From Lonepinella koalarum (lineage in GTDB: Bacteria > Pseudomonadota > Gammaproteobacteria > Enterobacterales > Pasteurellaceae): a stretch of 64,000 nt of DNA. The DNA is taken from contig NZ_SRHX01000010.1 in the NCBI RefSeq assembly GCF_004565475.1, positions 1 to 64,000 of the forward strand, written 5' to 3'. Positions 1 to 9,536 of this stretch are shown here, one piece after another. Each line of letters opens with the position of its first letter. The first letter of the stretch is position 1. A model generated the notes under the pieces. The model was given only the letters and a program-made list of their open reading frames with translations. It made no database searches and was not told the origin of the DNA. The translations under genes were made by a program, and so were the position numbers.

Positions 1-41
1 GCACGGCACTGCCGTCTGAAACCTGTCATCTGAACCCTGAT

Positions 42-159
42 TTCTGATGGTCATAATGCAGTAGCGCCACCTGATTCCATGCCGAACTCAGAAGTGAAAT
101 GCTGTGATGCCGATGGTAGTGTTGGGTCTCCCAATGTGAGAGTAGGTCACCATCAGGTT
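42..159 (+). rRNA. rrf: 5S ribosomal RNA
   Basis: The conserved 5S core (CCATGCCGAACTCAGAAGTG, then GATGGTAGTG and a GAGAGTAGG loop E region) is directly visible. The terminal helix closes between CTGATGGT at 44-51 and ACCATCAG at 149-156. This is the last gene of an rRNA operon whose 23S part lies outside the window; the 40 bases upstream are 23S-5S spacer. The exact ends are uncertain by a few bases. I see no tRNA after it. Confidence 0.95.
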
Positions 160-172
160 TTAATTTAAAGCG

Positions 173-210
173 AACCCCAGTTACGAGAGTGACTGGGGTT
201 TTGTCTTTTT
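173..210 (+). terminator. rRNA operon intrinsic terminator
   Basis: The stem AACCCCAGT (173-181) pairs with ACTGGGGTT (192-200) and is followed by a T-rich tract. It lies 14 bases after the 5S gene and is placed to end the rRNA transcript. Confidence 0.9.
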
Positions 211-258
211 ATATTTCCTTCAACATCTTCAAAAAATAGGTTGCACGAACAAGATGAG

Positions 259-284
259 TAGGGGCGTATTGCATACGCCCTAAA
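259..284. repeat. dispersed palindromic repeat, copy 1
   Basis: Core GGGCGTATTGCATACGCCC at 262-280 is a near-perfect palindrome. The flanked unit (GTAGG before, TAAAA after) recurs at 29569-29594, and related cores occur at 322-348, 22170-22190 and 22239-22259. All copies are intergenic. This is a REP-like dispersed element; its function is unknown. Confidence 0.75.
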
Positions 285-321
285 ACGTGATATTTCCATG
301 ATTTGAGAAAAAATAGATCGA

Positions 322-348
322 GTATGGGCGTATGTAATACGCCCATAC
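322..348. repeat. dispersed palindromic repeat, copy 2 (variant)
   Basis: GTATGGGCGTAT and ATACGCCCATAC form a perfect 12-bp inverted repeat around a 3-base loop. It is a variant of the GGGCGTAT/ATACGCCC element and lies 40 bases from copy 1. The pair occupies the otherwise empty gap between the rRNA terminator and the small broken gene. Confidence 0.7.
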
Positions 349-379
349 GGCAGCTTAATTAGAAGATTAAAAGGCGTTT

Positions 380-815
380 ATGCTAATTAAATTATTTTAC
401 AATCCTTTGTTATTTATTATATTGATGCTTGGTGTGAATAGCTTTGTTGTAGCTGAGATGGTTGAAGTAAAGGAAAATTGGATTTCGTCTGAGATAAAAG
501 ATATGATTGGCAAGTCATTTACAGGTTCGGGAAAATGTATCTGTAGAGCAGGAAAGAGATAATATATTACTTTTTCGGTATGACGGATATTTGGCGGTAG
601 TTAAGAGTAGAGATAGCGAAATTAATTGGCTACTAACAATAAACTATAAGTCAACGTTATCGGAATTTAATAAGTTCTATCATCAGGCTACACTAGATGA
701 TGACGGATGTGTATTGTTTAGTAGCTATATTCTTTGTTTGGGAGATAATTCGTTGTCAGTCTTTGATGTTTCAGTGTTGGAGGATGAGAGCATCTTACAG
801 ATGTTCTCATCCTAA
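380..815 (+). pseudogene. small exported protein gene, apparently frameshifted
   Basis: Two overlapping reading frames look like one gene. Frame one (380-562) begins with a hydrophobic signal-peptide-like segment (residues 1-26, ending VVAEM). Frame two runs to 815 with ordinary soluble-protein composition. Removing one A from the GGAAAATG run near 530 joins them into about 144 residues (reading TGSG then NVSVEQERDN). I do not recognise the family. The shift could be a true mutation, a slippage site or a sequencing error; the separate short ORFs have no convincing start for the second half (only TTG at 507). Confidence 0.5.
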
Positions 816-826
816 ACGTATCAGAT

Positions 827-1141
827 TTACTCCAAATAAAACACCTGTGCCAATTCTTCAGAAATTGGGCTGTTATCAGGATTAGATGGCATAATATCTT
901 TCATAAAAGCCCACCATTTTTGGCAAGCCGCCGTTTTGGAAACGGCGTTCCAACGATCTTCATCTTCAATTTCTACATACGCAAATAATAAATTGCGTTG
1001 TTTATCCAGAAAAATCGAATAATGGTGTGCACCGTGTGATTTTAATTCTTCCACTAATTCAGGAAAAATCTCATCGTGGCGTTTTTTATATTCAGCATGG
1101 CAGTCTGGATTGACTTGCATAACAAAACCTTTTCTGAGCAT
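827..1141 (-). CDS. rhaM: L-rhamnose mutarotase
   Basis: The 104-residue protein has the full length of E. coli RhaM (104) and follows it closely, with the catalytic His22 at the same position and the conserved NPDNSP segment near the C terminus. It interconverts alpha and beta anomers of L-rhamnose in the cytoplasm so that RhaA receives its preferred form. A strong ribosome-binding site (AGGAGG) precedes the ATG. It is the last gene of the rhaB-A-D-T-fucO-rhaM operon, starting 9 bases after fucO. Confidence 0.95.
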   Translation of the reverse strand: MLRKGFVMQVNPDCHAEYKKRHDEIFPELVEELKSHGAHHYSIFLDKQRNLLFAYVEIEDEDRWNAVSKTAACQKWWAFMKDIMPSNPDNSPISEELAQVFYLE

Positions 1142-1150
1142 GACTTCCTC

Positions 1151-2302
1151 CTAATAAATAGCACGATATAAATTTTCGATTTCAGCTAATGTTGCTTTAC
1201 GAGGATTGCCACCTGTACAAACATCATCCAAGGCAGCTTGTGCCAACGCTGGAATATCATCTTCTTTCACATTTAGCTCACGTAATGTTGCTGGAATATG
1301 CACATCTTTGCTCAATTGTCTGACGGCTTCAATGGCAGCCACTCTTGCTTGTTCAATTGTCATATTCTCTGTATTTTTTACCCCCATTGCTTTTGCAATA
1401 TCACGATATTTATCGCCGGTAAATTCAGCATTGTATTGCATAATATGTGGTAATAATACTGCATTGGCTACGCCGTGAGGTGTGTTATAAAACGCACCTA
1501 ATGGGTGAGCCATACCATGCACTAAACCCAGCCCAACATTAGAAAATCCCATACCAGCCACATATTGTCCTAATGCCATATCTTCAACCCCTTGCTGCTC
1601 ACCGTTAACCGAAGCACGCAAAGAACGGGCAATAATTTCAATGGCTTTTAAATGGAACATATCCGAAAGCTCCCACGCTCCCAAAGTGATATAACCTTCA
1701 ATAGCATGAGTTAACGCATCCACGCCAGTCGCTGCTTTTAGTGACGGTGGCATACTCGCCATCATATCGCTATCAATAATCGCTACTTGTGGAATCGAAT
1801 GAGGATCGACACAAACGAATTTGCGTTTATTTTCTTCATCAGTAATCACATAGTTAATGGTGACTTCTGCAGCAGTACCTGCCGTGGTGGCTATTGCAAT
1901 GGTTGGTACCGCTGGTTTTTTAGTCGGAGCAACACCTTCAAGGCTACGAATATCGGCAAATTCAGGATTGTTGATAATAATACCAATCGCCTTTGCCGTA
2001 TCTTGTGGAGAACCGCCACCGATAGAAATCAAGTAATCTGCCCCACTGGCTTTAAATTTTGCTACACCAAGTTCTACAACCGTCATAGTTGGATTGGGTA
2101 ATACTTCATCAAAGATTTCATAAACTAAATTAGCTTGATCTAAAAGTGCGGTCACTTTTTCCACAACTTTGAATTGTACTAAAGGTTTATCTGTCACAAT
2201 TAATGCTTTTTTAAAACCACGTTTTTGTACTTCTGTTACCACGTTAATAATAGAGCCAGCGCCGAAATAAGAGGTTTCGTTTAAAATAAATCTATGAGAC
2301 AT
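1151..2302 (-). CDS. fucO: lactaldehyde reductase (L-1,2-propanediol oxidoreductase)
   Basis: The 383-residue iron-dependent (group III) alcohol dehydrogenase matches E. coli FucO over its whole length. The NAD loop GGGSPQD is at 95-101, and the metal ligands are visible as D195, H199, H262 and H276. It reduces the L-lactaldehyde released by RhaD to L-1,2-propanediol with NADH, balancing redox when oxygen is absent. In E. coli the gene belongs to the fucose regulon; here it is built into the rhamnose operon, so that the operon carries its own fermentation step. An uptake signal lies inside the gene at 2144. Confidence 0.95.
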   Translation of the reverse strand: MSHRFILNETSYFGAGSIINVVTEVQKRGFKKALIVTDKPLVQFKVVEKVTALLDQANLVYEIFDEVLPNPTMTVVELGVAKFKASGADYLISIGGGSPQDTAKAIGIIINNPEFADIRSLEGVAPTKKPAVPTIAIATTAGTAAEVTINYVITDEENKRKFVCVDPHSIPQVAIIDSDMMASMPPSLKAATGVDALTHAIEGYITLGAWELSDMFHLKAIEIIARSLRASVNGEQQGVEDMALGQYVAGMGFSNVGLGLVHGMAHPLGAFYNTPHGVANAVLLPHIMQYNAEFTGDKYRDIAKAMGVKNTENMTIEQARVAAIEAVRQLSKDVHIPATLRELNVKEDDIPALAQAALDDVCTGGNPRKATLAEIENLYRAIY

Positions 2303-2336
2303 AATGAACTCCTTATTTTGAAAAAATAATGGTAAT

Positions 2337-3371
2337 TTAATTCGCCATACCTAAACCCACGATATTCGCTGCAAGTACAATAATCAAGCAACCAATAACA
2401 AGCACTCGAGTTGGTTTTGTGCCTGTGTTGTTCCATTCTTTTAACACTAAGCCCACGATGCCACCGCACAATACATAGAAGCTCATGTGTAACATCCAGC
2501 TCATAAAGCCGTATTCCGCTGGCACGTTAGCATGTCCCCAAGCGTAGAAGAAGAATTGGAGATACCACATGATGCCCCCGATAGCGGAGAACAAAATGTT
2601 GCTGAACAGTAAACTTTTTACGACACTCATATCAGCTTTGAAAGACAATTCTGGACGAGTTTTTAAGCGGATAATACAGAAACTTAAGTTGATAATCGCA
2701 CCACCGCCCATAATCACCACATAACTTGGTAAGGCGACATATAGTGGATCAACGCCAAGGCTGGCGGCAGCTTCGTGCATTGGTGTGGCGGCACTCATAG
2801 CAAAAGACATACCTGCGGAGAAAATACCGCACATGATGGCAAGGGCTAAACCTTTTTTCAAGTTAAATTCTTCCGTGGTCACACCCAACACTTTTTCTTT
2901 GAGCAAGCCTGCGTAAGACACGATAGCCACCCCAATCACGGCAACGACCACGCCGATTAAGGTCATTTGACCGCCACTACTGGCTAATAATTCACCAAAA
3001 CGACCTTGTAAAATTGGGGTCATTAATGTGCCGATGATTAAGGTGATGCCAATGGCAACACCGATCCCCATGGACATACCAAGATAACGCATGGTTAAAC
3101 CATAACCCACATTACCGATCCCCCACATTGCCCCAAATAGGAACACAGGCAGTAAAATACTGCTGGAGAACGATCCATAATATGCCCAGAAATCAGGTAA
3201 TAACCAGTAAGAAATGCTCCATGGTAATAAGATCCAAGAGAAAATCCCTGCCACTGCCCACATGGTTTCCCATGACCAGTTGGTGACTTTTTTCATGGGT
3301 GCATAAAAGCACGCCGCAGATGTGGCACCGATAAAGTGCCAGAAGATACCTAATAAAATTGAGCTACCCAT
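2337..3371 (-). CDS. rhaT: L-rhamnose/H+ symporter
   Basis: The 344-residue protein is about ten hydrophobic segments long and equals E. coli RhaT in length and sequence pattern (for example GIFWHFIGA at the N terminus, MSMGIG near 103, [12 protein letters not shown] near 220, and the C-terminal [10 protein letters not shown]). It is an inner-membrane secondary transporter of the DMT superfamily that imports L-rhamnose with protons. It lies between rhaD and fucO in the operon, with 34- to 59-base gaps that each carry a ribosome-binding site. Confidence 0.95.
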   Translation of the reverse strand: MGSSILLGIFWHFIGATSAACFYAPMKKVTNWSWETMWAVAGIFSWILLPWSISYWLLPDFWAYYGSFSSSILLPVFLFGAMWGIGNVGYGLTMRYLGMSMGIGVAIGITLIIGTLMTPILQGRFGELLASSGGQMTLIGVVVAVIGVAIVSYAGLLKEKVLGVTTEEFNLKKGLALAIMCGIFSAGMSFAMSAATPMHEAAASLGVDPLYVALPSYVVIMGGGAIINLSFCIIRLKTRPELSFKADMSVVKSLLFSNILFSAIGGIMWYLQFFFYAWGHANVPAEYGFMSWMLHMSFYVLCGGIVGLVLKEWNNTGTKPTRVLVIGCLIIVLAANIVGLGMAN

Positions 3372-3430
3372 AATGAACTCCTTGATAATTGATTTTTGTT
3401 AAAAATTGGTTAGATCAGAACTGCACTTTT

Positions 3431-4249
3431 TCACAACACACCTTGAATCGGCACGACCCCAAAACGTTTCGCTAAGGCATGGAAATTTTCCGTGGTAATG
3501 GTTTGTTTTTTGCCTCCCATAGAAATGACTTTGACTGAAATTTCCGATGATTTTTCCACCACGTCGATTAAGCCAAAGGCTTCGTCAAGGCTGGGTCCTG
3601 TAGCAAAAACGCCATGGAATGGCCAAATCACCACGGTGTGTTTTGCCATTTTTTCTGCGGTGGCATAGCCGATTTCGTCAATGCCTGGCACCATCCAAGG
3701 CAATACGCCCACGCCGTCTGGGAACACCACTAAGGATTCCGTACTCATTTCCCATAATTCACGGGTAAAGGTCACTTCATCGAGCGGTAACACATAGGTT
3801 AAGGCGATTAAATTGGTGGGGTGGCAGTGCATAATAACTCTGTCTTGCCCGTTGGATTTTTTGATCCGCACGATATGGGATTGCAAATGGGACGCCAGCT
3901 CTGACGTGGCAACGCCACCATTTTTTAATCCCCAAAGAACATAGTAGCCTTTGCCTTGTTCATCTACTTGAATCAAAGCAAGGGTATCTTCAGGATCTAA
4001 AATCACGTTACGGAAAAATTTACCTGATCCCGTGACGATAAAATATTGCCCTGCCACTTCTGCAACATCTTGTGTGATCAATTCATGACGTGGATTCGGA
4101 GCAAATTGGTTTTTAAACGGCTCCACATCTGAATCCAACAAACGGAAACTCACATTGCCGCCATTGCGTTCGTCCCAACCTTTTAACCACAGGTCATGGG
4201 TGGCTTTTACCATACCTTTTACAAACCAAGACTCTAAAATTGCGGTCAT
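3431..4249 (-). CDS. rhaD: rhamnulose-1-phosphate aldolase
   Basis: The 272-residue class II aldolase has the E. coli RhaD catalytic set at identical numbering: zinc ligands H141, H143 (in MHCHP) and H212 (in WPFHG), and the catalytic E117. It splits L-rhamnulose-1-phosphate into DHAP and L-lactaldehyde in the cytoplasm. It follows rhaA by 10 bases and precedes rhaT. Confidence 0.96.
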   Translation of the reverse strand: MTAILESWFVKGMVKATHDLWLKGWDERNGGNVSFRLLDSDVEPFKNQFAPNPRHELITQDVAEVAGQYFIVTGSGKFFRNVILDPEDTLALIQVDEQGKGYYVLWGLKNGGVATSELASHLQSHIVRIKKSNGQDRVIMHCHPTNLIALTYVLPLDEVTFTRELWEMSTESLVVFPDGVGVLPWMVPGIDEIGYATAEKMAKHTVVIWPFHGVFATGPSLDEAFGLIDVVEKSSEISVKVISMGGKKQTITTENFHALAKRFGVVPIQGVL

Positions 4250-4259
4250 TTTTTTCTCC

Positions 4260-5510
4260 TTAACGTTGACTTAATACGGTTTTTTCATAGCCACGCACAT
4301 CATCTAACCAACGGCGACCCACTGGCACGTTATGGCGTTCGCAATACATATCCCACACAGCTTGCCATGGTAAGGATTTTTGCTCTTCCAATAAGGCAAG
4401 ACGAGCCGTGAAATCTCGGGCATTTTCTAATTGGCGTAATTGTGCTGTCGGTTCAAGCAAGGCTTTGAGCAAGGCTTTTTGCATATTACGAGTGCCGATT
4501 ACCCAAGCGGCAATGCGGTTAATGGACGCATCAAAGAAATCCAAGCCGATATGCACTCGGTCGAATAATTGATTGCGGATAATTTCATTGGCGATGGCTT
4601 GGGTTTCATCATCTAACAACACCACATGATCGCTGTCCCAACGCACAGGGCGGCTGACGTGGAGCAATAAATGTTGAATAAAGGGCATCACCGCGGAGAT
4701 TTTGTCGGCAATGGATTCCGTTGGGTGGAAATGCCCTGCATCTAAGCAAAGTGCCGTGCCACGAGTGGCGGCGTAAGTGGCGTAAAATTCATTTGAACCC
4801 ACGGTGTAAGATTCCACCCCGATACCGAATAATTTACTTTCGACCGCATCAATGTGGTATTGGGGATCGATTTTTTCGCTAATAATGGCATCTAAGGATT
4901 CCACTAAACGTTGGCGTGGGGCGAATTTGTCCACCACGAGATCTTTGCTGCCGTCTGGAATCCAAATATTCATCACCGATGCCGTGCCTAATTCTTTACC
5001 AAAATATTTGGAAATCTTGCGACAGGCTTTGCCGTGTTCGATCCAGAAATCCCGAATTTCTTTATTGGCATGGGTGAGCGTGGCTTCTTCACTTAAAGGG
5101 TGAGAAAAATAGGTGGGGTTAAAATCTAAACCAAGCTGATTTTGTTTCGCCCAGTCCACCCAGTTGGCAAAATGTTCGGGTTTAATTTCATTGCGTTCAA
5201 CTTTGTGTTCAGATTCCAAATAAGACGCATGCAAATTCAAGCGTTTTTTACCCGGAATTAAAGACATGGCTTTGTCTAAATCTGCCCGCAATTCCACCGC
5301 GGTTCTGGCTTTGCCAGGATAATTCCCTGTGGCTTGAATCCCGCCAGTCAAGCTTCCAGCCCCTTTTTCAAAACCGCCTACATCATCACCTTGCCAACAG
5401 TGCATAGAAATAGGCAATTTATCTAATAAATTAAGTGCAGTTTCAGTGTCAACACCAATATCGGCAAATTGTTGTTGAGCGAGTTGATAGGTTTGTTGTA
5501 CGTTACTCAT
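4260..5510 (-). CDS. rhaA: L-rhamnose isomerase
   Basis: The protein is 416 residues (E. coli 419) from the ATG at 5510. An in-frame upstream start exists (5549), but the leader it adds lacks family similarity and lies across the rhaB end, while a GGAG site is 6 bases before 5510. Family landmarks include [25 protein letters not shown], and the metal-binding [10 protein letters not shown] and VRWDSDHV segments. It converts L-rhamnose to L-rhamnulose. It starts 11 bases after rhaB. Confidence 0.96.
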   Translation of the reverse strand: MSNVQQTYQLAQQQFADIGVDTETALNLLDKLPISMHCWQGDDVGGFEKGAGSLTGGIQATGNYPGKARTAVELRADLDKAMSLIPGKKRLNLHASYLESEHKVERNEIKPEHFANWVDWAKQNQLGLDFNPTYFSHPLSEEATLTHANKEIRDFWIEHGKACRKISKYFGKELGTASVMNIWIPDGSKDLVVDKFAPRQRLVESLDAIISEKIDPQYHIDAVESKLFGIGVESYTVGSNEFYATYAATRGTALCLDAGHFHPTESIADKISAVMPFIQHLLLHVSRPVRWDSDHVVLLDDETQAIANEIIRNQLFDRVHIGLDFFDASINRIAAWVIGTRNMQKALLKALLEPTAQLRQLENARDFTARLALLEEQKSLPWQAVWDMYCERHNVPVGRRWLDDVRGYEKTVLSQR

Positions 5511-5521
5511 AGTAATACTCC

Positions 5522-6970
5522 TTAATTTAATGCACAAAATTCTTGCCATTTTTTCTCAATAAGAGAATCAGACAAAAAGTGCGGTTGTTTTTGGAAATGT
5601 TTTAATGGAAAGTTTTTCGCCACAATGTGACGGAATTCTGCTTGGTTTTTAATTTGATCGAGTGCCATTAGTTGACAACCTACATTGCCTAATACTGATG
5701 CTTCAATAGGACCAGCCCATACATCAATATCGCATAAATCGGCACAAAGTTGATTTAACAAGGTATTTTGGCTACCACCGCCAACAATGTGCAAGCTACT
5801 GATAGGTTTACCTTGTAAGTCAGCCAGTTGTAATGCCACTTGGCGATATAACATGGCAAGACTGTCAAAAATACAACGAGCTAATTGTGCGGTAGTTTCT
5901 GGCACAATTTGATTGTGGCTTGCACAATACTGTTGAATGGTTTGCACCATAGACGGTGGGTTTAAGAAACACTCTGCATTCGGGTTAATTAGGCTCGCAA
6001 ATGCAGGAAGTTGTTCGGCATCATTCACAAGGGCAGCAATATCTTTTACGTCACGCTCAGCACAAAGGCGGTTAAACAACCACAAGCCCATGATGTTTTT
6101 GAGAATACGATAATGCCCGTCTACACCGCCTTCGTTGGTAATATTGTTATTCATTGCGGTATCATTGGTACAAGGGGTTAAGCGATCTAAGCCCATTAAT
6201 GACCAAGTGCCAGAACAAAGATAGGCGGCATTTTCATCAGCAAGCGGCGATGCAATCACCGCACTAGCGGTGTCATGGCTTGCCACGGACATCACAGGAA
6301 TATGGTTTTGCCAATATCCTACTTGATGCCCTGGATGACGAATTTGTCCAAACCAACTTGGTGGTAAACCAAGATAATCAATTAATTCCAGATCCCAACT
6401 GTCGGTATTGACATTGACTAATTGCGTGGTGGTGGCATTGGTATATTCACGATTCATTACGCCAGTCAAGCGGTAGTTTAAATAATCGGGAATCATCAAA
6501 AAATCGGTGACTTGATTAAGCCAATCAGGGTTTTCATCCACCGTGGCTTTGAGTTGATAAAGGGTATTGAACGGTAAAAATTGGATGCCTGTTTTATGGT
6601 AAATGGTTTCTTTGCCTAGTTCTTGTTGTACTTTTGGCATCACCAAATCAGTGCGGTGATCACGATAAGCATAGGTTGGAGCAATAACATTACCGTTTTT
6701 ATCTAACAATACGTAGTCCACACCCCAAGTGTCGATACCGATACTATGTAATGCTTTCCCGCTGTTAAGAATTTTATCAAGTCCAGTTTGGATTTCTTTT
6801 TCAAGGTAATTTAGATCCCAACAATCGTGGCCATTTTGATGAATAAATTGATTTTTGAAACGATGAATTTCATTGAGTGTAATCTGTTGACTATTTGTGG
6901 TATAAGTTGCCAACATCACACGTCCGCTGGATGCGCCAAGATCCACGGCTGCAATATTTAAATTCGTCAT
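5522..6970 (-). CDS. rhaB: rhamnulokinase
   Basis: The protein is 482 residues (E. coli 489) from ATG 6970, which is preceded by an AGGGGG ribosome-binding site. A longer in-frame extension to 7096 would run through the promoter and CRP site and is rejected. It is a FGGY-family carbohydrate kinase: the N-terminal [11 protein letters not shown] phosphate loop and the C-terminal HIVGGGSQN adenosine motif are visible. It phosphorylates L-rhamnulose at O-1. It is the first gene of the operon. Confidence 0.96.
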   Translation of the reverse strand: MTNLNIAAVDLGASSGRVMLATYTTNSQQITLNEIHRFKNQFIHQNGHDCWDLNYLEKEIQTGLDKILNSGKALHSIGIDTWGVDYVLLDKNGNVIAPTYAYRDHRTDLVMPKVQQELGKETIYHKTGIQFLPFNTLYQLKATVDENPDWLNQVTDFLMIPDYLNYRLTGVMNREYTNATTTQLVNVNTDSWDLELIDYLGLPPSWFGQIRHPGHQVGYWQNHIPVMSVASHDTASAVIASPLADENAAYLCSGTWSLMGLDRLTPCTNDTAMNNNITNEGGVDGHYRILKNIMGLWLFNRLCAERDVKDIAALVNDAEQLPAFASLINPNAECFLNPPSMVQTIQQYCASHNQIVPETTAQLARCIFDSLAMLYRQVALQLADLQGKPISSLHIVGGGSQNTLLNQLCADLCDIDVWAGPIEASVLGNVGCQLMALDQIKNQAEFRHIVAKNFPLKHFQKQPHFLSDSLIEKKWQEFCALN

Positions 6971-7081
6971 AGAACCCCCTTTAGAACAGTAAGTGAAAGG
7001 GAGTGTAAGCCGTTTTGTTTGAAGATTCTTTAAGTTAAGCGACAGGAAAAGAAGAGATTTTGGCGGAAAATTAATAGTCGA

Positions 7082-7097
7082 TGTGATCTGTGTCACA
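7082..7097. promoter_or_regulatory. CRP binding site, rhaB/rhaS divergent promoter
   Basis: TGTGA-N6-TCACA is a perfect match to both consensus half sites. It lies 112 bases before the rhaB ATG and 78 bases before the rhaS ATG. This fits catabolite control of both operons, with RhaS sites expected between it and rhaB. Binding is inferred from the motif only. Confidence 0.85.
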
Positions 7098-7174
7098 AAT
7101 CGAAAAAATAGTGAGAAAAGAAATTATCACCAACTTGTTAAAGTTTTATACTAGCTTTAAAGAGAGGGCAAAAA

Positions 7175-7987
7175 ATGTTCACTAGACTATCCTATAAAGA
7201 TTTCTTCCGCTCAAGTCAGCAATTATTAGCCATTGAGCCACGCTTACCACAAGAAAATTACCCTGAACATACCCATGATTTTAATGAGCTTGTGTTGGTA
7301 ACAAAGGGAAGTGGACGGCATATTCTCAACGGTTATCCCCATGAATTACATCAAGGCATGGTGCTGTATATTAATGCCGATGACCATCATTTATATGAAA
7401 ATGTAGATAATCTTCATCTCACGAATATTTTACTCAAACCTAAAAATGATTTTAAATTTATTCATAATGTTGATGCAATTTTACAAGATCTTGCTCCCAA
7501 TCAATCTCAATATAAAATGGTGAAACACCAAGTATTGAGCAACATCAATCAACAAATAGCATTGTTACAGCAAGATCCTTTAAACGCCTTACAGCAAGAA
7601 AGCAGTTTTTTACAAATTCTGAATTTAGTACAGCAAAATCAATACTGCGTCAATGTAAATCAAGATTCAAGAGGAGGGAGAGATGAAAATTTATATCAGC
7701 TCTTGCGTTATTTAAGTTTTAATTTTAAACAAGAGATTAATTGGCAACAGTTAAGCCAAGATTTTCAACTACCGTTAAGATCATTGCAACGTATGGTAAA
7801 GGAGAAATTAGGTATCACGCCACAACAATATGTGAATAAGCTGAGACTATCCTACGCCTATTACCAATTAAAATTCAGTGAGAAAGCGATTATTGATATT
7901 GCCTTAGAGAGTGGATATAGTGATAGTAGTTACTTTGCAAGTTGTTTTAAACATGAATTTGGTTTTTGCCCCAGAGAGTTGAGATAA
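7175..7987 (+). CDS. rhaS: AraC-family activator of rhamnose genes
   Basis: The 270-residue protein has an N-terminal cupin sensor (residues 1-165) with the RhaS-type sequence AIEPRLPQENYPEHTHDF near 19-36. A C-terminal double helix-turn-helix (about 172-270) ends in the family signature GYSDSSYFASCFKHEFG. It resembles E. coli RhaS (278 residues) more than RhaR, and it is the only regulator here: E. coli needs a RhaR-RhaS cascade. It is divergent from rhaB, across a 204-base region with a CRP site. Confidence 0.88.
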   Translation: MFTRLSYKDFFRSSQQLLAIEPRLPQENYPEHTHDFNELVLVTKGSGRHILNGYPHELHQGMVLYINADDHHLYENVDNLHLTNILLKPKNDFKFIHNVDAILQDLAPNQSQYKMVKHQVLSNINQQIALLQQDPLNALQQESSFLQILNLVQQNQYCVNVNQDSRGGRDENLYQLLRYLSFNFKQEINWQQLSQDFQLPLRSLQRMVKEKLGITPQQYVNKLRLSYAYYQLKFSEKAIIDIALESGYSDSSYFASCFKHEFGFCPRELR

Positions 7988-8041
7988 ATTTTGGCAGAAC
8001 TGTTTGTTAACTTATTTCATCATTTTTTTCCATTGCGACTA

Positions 8042-8476
8042 TTATGCTAGTATTCTCAACAAAATCGGCTTAAATGCCGATTTTTTTTGTACGTTTTTTG
8101 CATAATAACGCACTGCTACAAAGGAAATTGCGGTACAAAAAAAGATAAAAATCGCATTGATTAATTCGTGTTGGAACAATTTTTCACCAATAAAGGCGGT
8201 GACTAAAATCGTTAATAATGGTAAAAAATAAAGCAATAATGCGGAAAATAGGAGTGATCTTTCTTCTAAGCCAATTTCAATGGTTTGCCCTATTTTTAGC
8301 GGTGTAATGGTTTCTAAGATAAAAATATGTTCACCGGGTTCGCCCGTTAATTCGGACAGTGCTGATGTGCCACAAACAGATTTCGCAGTGCAACTGCCAC
8401 ATGCTGATTGTGATTGGCATTTCACTGTTGCCACACCTGGTTGATAATCAATTACTACAGCACTTTCTTTAATCAT
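8042..8476 (-). CDS. rseC: SoxR-reducing/sigma-E accessory membrane protein RseC
   Basis: The 144-residue protein has four cysteines near the N terminus (C20, C26, C29, C35), typical of RseC/RsxC-associated proteins. Two membrane segments follow at about 75-95 and 100-122. It sits in the inner membrane. It is known as the fourth gene of the rpoE operon in E. coli, as here, and is a minor modulator of sigma-E and part of the SoxR-reducing system. It follows rseB by 11 bases. Its last 15 codons overlap a transcription terminator. Confidence 0.88.
   Translation of the reverse strand: MIKESAVVIDYQPGVATVKCQSQSACGSCTAKSVCGTSALSELTGEPGEHIFILETITPLKIGQTIEIGLEERSLLFSALLLYFLPLLTILVTAFIGEKLFQHELINAIFIFFCTAISFVAVRYYAKNVQKKSAFKPILLRILA
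8061..8088. terminator. bidirectional terminator within the rseC 3' end
   Basis: Stem AAAATCGGC (8061-8069) pairs with GCCGATTTT (8076-8084), followed by a T8 tract for the rhaS direction. Both arms lie inside the last codons of the convergent rseC gene, so coding sequence and terminator share bases. Confidence 0.8.
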
Positions 8477-8487
8477 TACTTAATCCT

Positions 8488-9447
8488 TTATTTAAATTGT
8501 AAATCTTGCACAATACGTTTTGCGGTAGCAGATGGAATTTGACCAATTAATGTCACTTCTTTATCTCCGATATTTTCACTATAGATGGTATTCATTCCCT
8601 GTCGCCAGAGATTATCTTGATTTCCATTGATAATTTTATCTGCTACATAAATAGTAAAGGAAAATAATCCGTCGCTATATAAGCGGCTTTCAATAATATT
8701 GTTACCATCAATATCTTCTGGATCAGCATTTTCACTCACTAAAGTAAAGCCTTTAGGCAACCATTTTGTCTGCCAACTGGTAATCGACGGTTTTTCATTT
8801 GATTCATCGGTGAGTAACGGCGGAAAATGAAGCGCATTTAATTGTTCCACTAATGACTTGATTTCATCACCAATATACAAATTCACCACATGGAAACTTT
8901 CCAGTAAATTATCATTGCGATCAATCAGATCACTACGTAATAATAAATGGGTTTCTTCATCAATGAACAGTACATATTGATAGCGGAAATCATCTTTTGG
9001 CATAATTCTAATCACTTGTACTAAACGATCTGCCACACGATTACGTCCCAAGGCAGAAAAATCATAGTTTTCTGCGAGTTTTTCGATGTTAGCCGATAAG
9101 ATATTTGGTAAATAATCGATAATATGATTAGATTGAATAGTAAACGGGGTGAAATTGCTTTGGAAATAGCTGACCAAGTTGTCGCGACGAATAATATCTT
9201 GTTGACTACTTTCTAAAGTGGTTAATTGAGCGTAGCTTTTATTGTCTAAATTAACGTGTTTATAACGAAAAGCTTGCAAATCTGTTAGATTAGTTTGCAC
9301 AAAAGAAATTTGATAGTTTAATTCGGTTTGAGCTTTAGTCATTGATGTCACTAATTGCTGTGGGGTAAGATTTTCTTGCGCCAATACGGCACTAGGCAAA
9401 CTGAATAGTAGTGAAAGTGCGGTTAGATTTTTGATAATTTTTAACAT
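8488..9447 (-). CDS. rseB: periplasmic sigma-E regulatory protein RseB
   Basis: The 319-residue MucB/RseB family protein starts with a signal peptide (residues 1-23, ending VLAQE). It has the two-domain layout of the family, a lipid-sensing N-terminal lobe and a smaller C-terminal domain from about 210. It binds the periplasmic tail of RseA and shields it from DegS until lipopolysaccharide intermediates displace it. Its similarity to E. coli RseB is moderate; gene order makes the assignment firm. An uptake signal lies within the signal-peptide region at 9415. Confidence 0.92.
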   Translation of the reverse strand: MLKIIKNLTALSLLFSLPSAVLAQENLTPQQLVTSMTKAQTELNYQISFVQTNLTDLQAFRYKHVNLDNKSYAQLTTLESSQQDIIRRDNLVSYFQSNFTPFTIQSNHIIDYLPNILSANIEKLAENYDFSALGRNRVADRLVQVIRIMPKDDFRYQYVLFIDEETHLLLRSDLIDRNDNLLESFHVVNLYIGDEIKSLVEQLNALHFPPLLTDESNEKPSITSWQTKWLPKGFTLVSENADPEDIDGNNIIESRLYSDGLFSFTIYVADKIINGNQDNLWRQGMNTIYSENIGDKEVTLIGQIPSATAKRIVQDLQFK

Positions 9448-9495
9448 TGAACAACTCCACCGTTTATTTTTATATTATCATTCATTTAAAACAAA

Positions 9496-9519
9496 ATCAC
9501 CACCGCAAACGGTGGTGAT
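9496..9519 (-). terminator. hairpin between rseA and rseB
   Basis: A perfect 10-bp stem (ATCACCACCG with CGGTGGTGAT) surrounds a 4-base loop, followed on the minus strand by a T-rich tract (TTTTGTTTT). It could lower read-through into rseB and rseC or stabilise the rpoE-rseA message. Confidence 0.6.
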
Positions 9520-9536
9520 CAGAGAACAAATATAAA

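Noticed and set aside
160-379. Possible tRNA gene after the 5S rRNA
   Set aside because: No cloverleaf or TTCGA-type T-loop found; the gap has only a terminator and palindromic repeats.
1206-2101. Plus-strand open frames inside fucO (1206-1478, 1787-2101)
   Set aside because: They are shadows of the well-conserved fucO gene on the other strand, with unnatural composition and no start signals.
2281-2469. Minus-strand 62-codon frame across the fucO-rhaT junction
   Set aside because: It is out of frame with both genes and covers the rhaT 3' end and the fucO ribosome-binding site; no independent evidence.
5511-5549. Longer N terminus for RhaA
   Set aside because: It would overlap the rhaB 3' end and lacks family similarity; the internal ATG has a well-placed GGAG.
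6971-7096. Longer N terminus for RhaB (42 residues)
   Set aside because: It would place the CRP site and promoter inside the gene and has no family counterpart.
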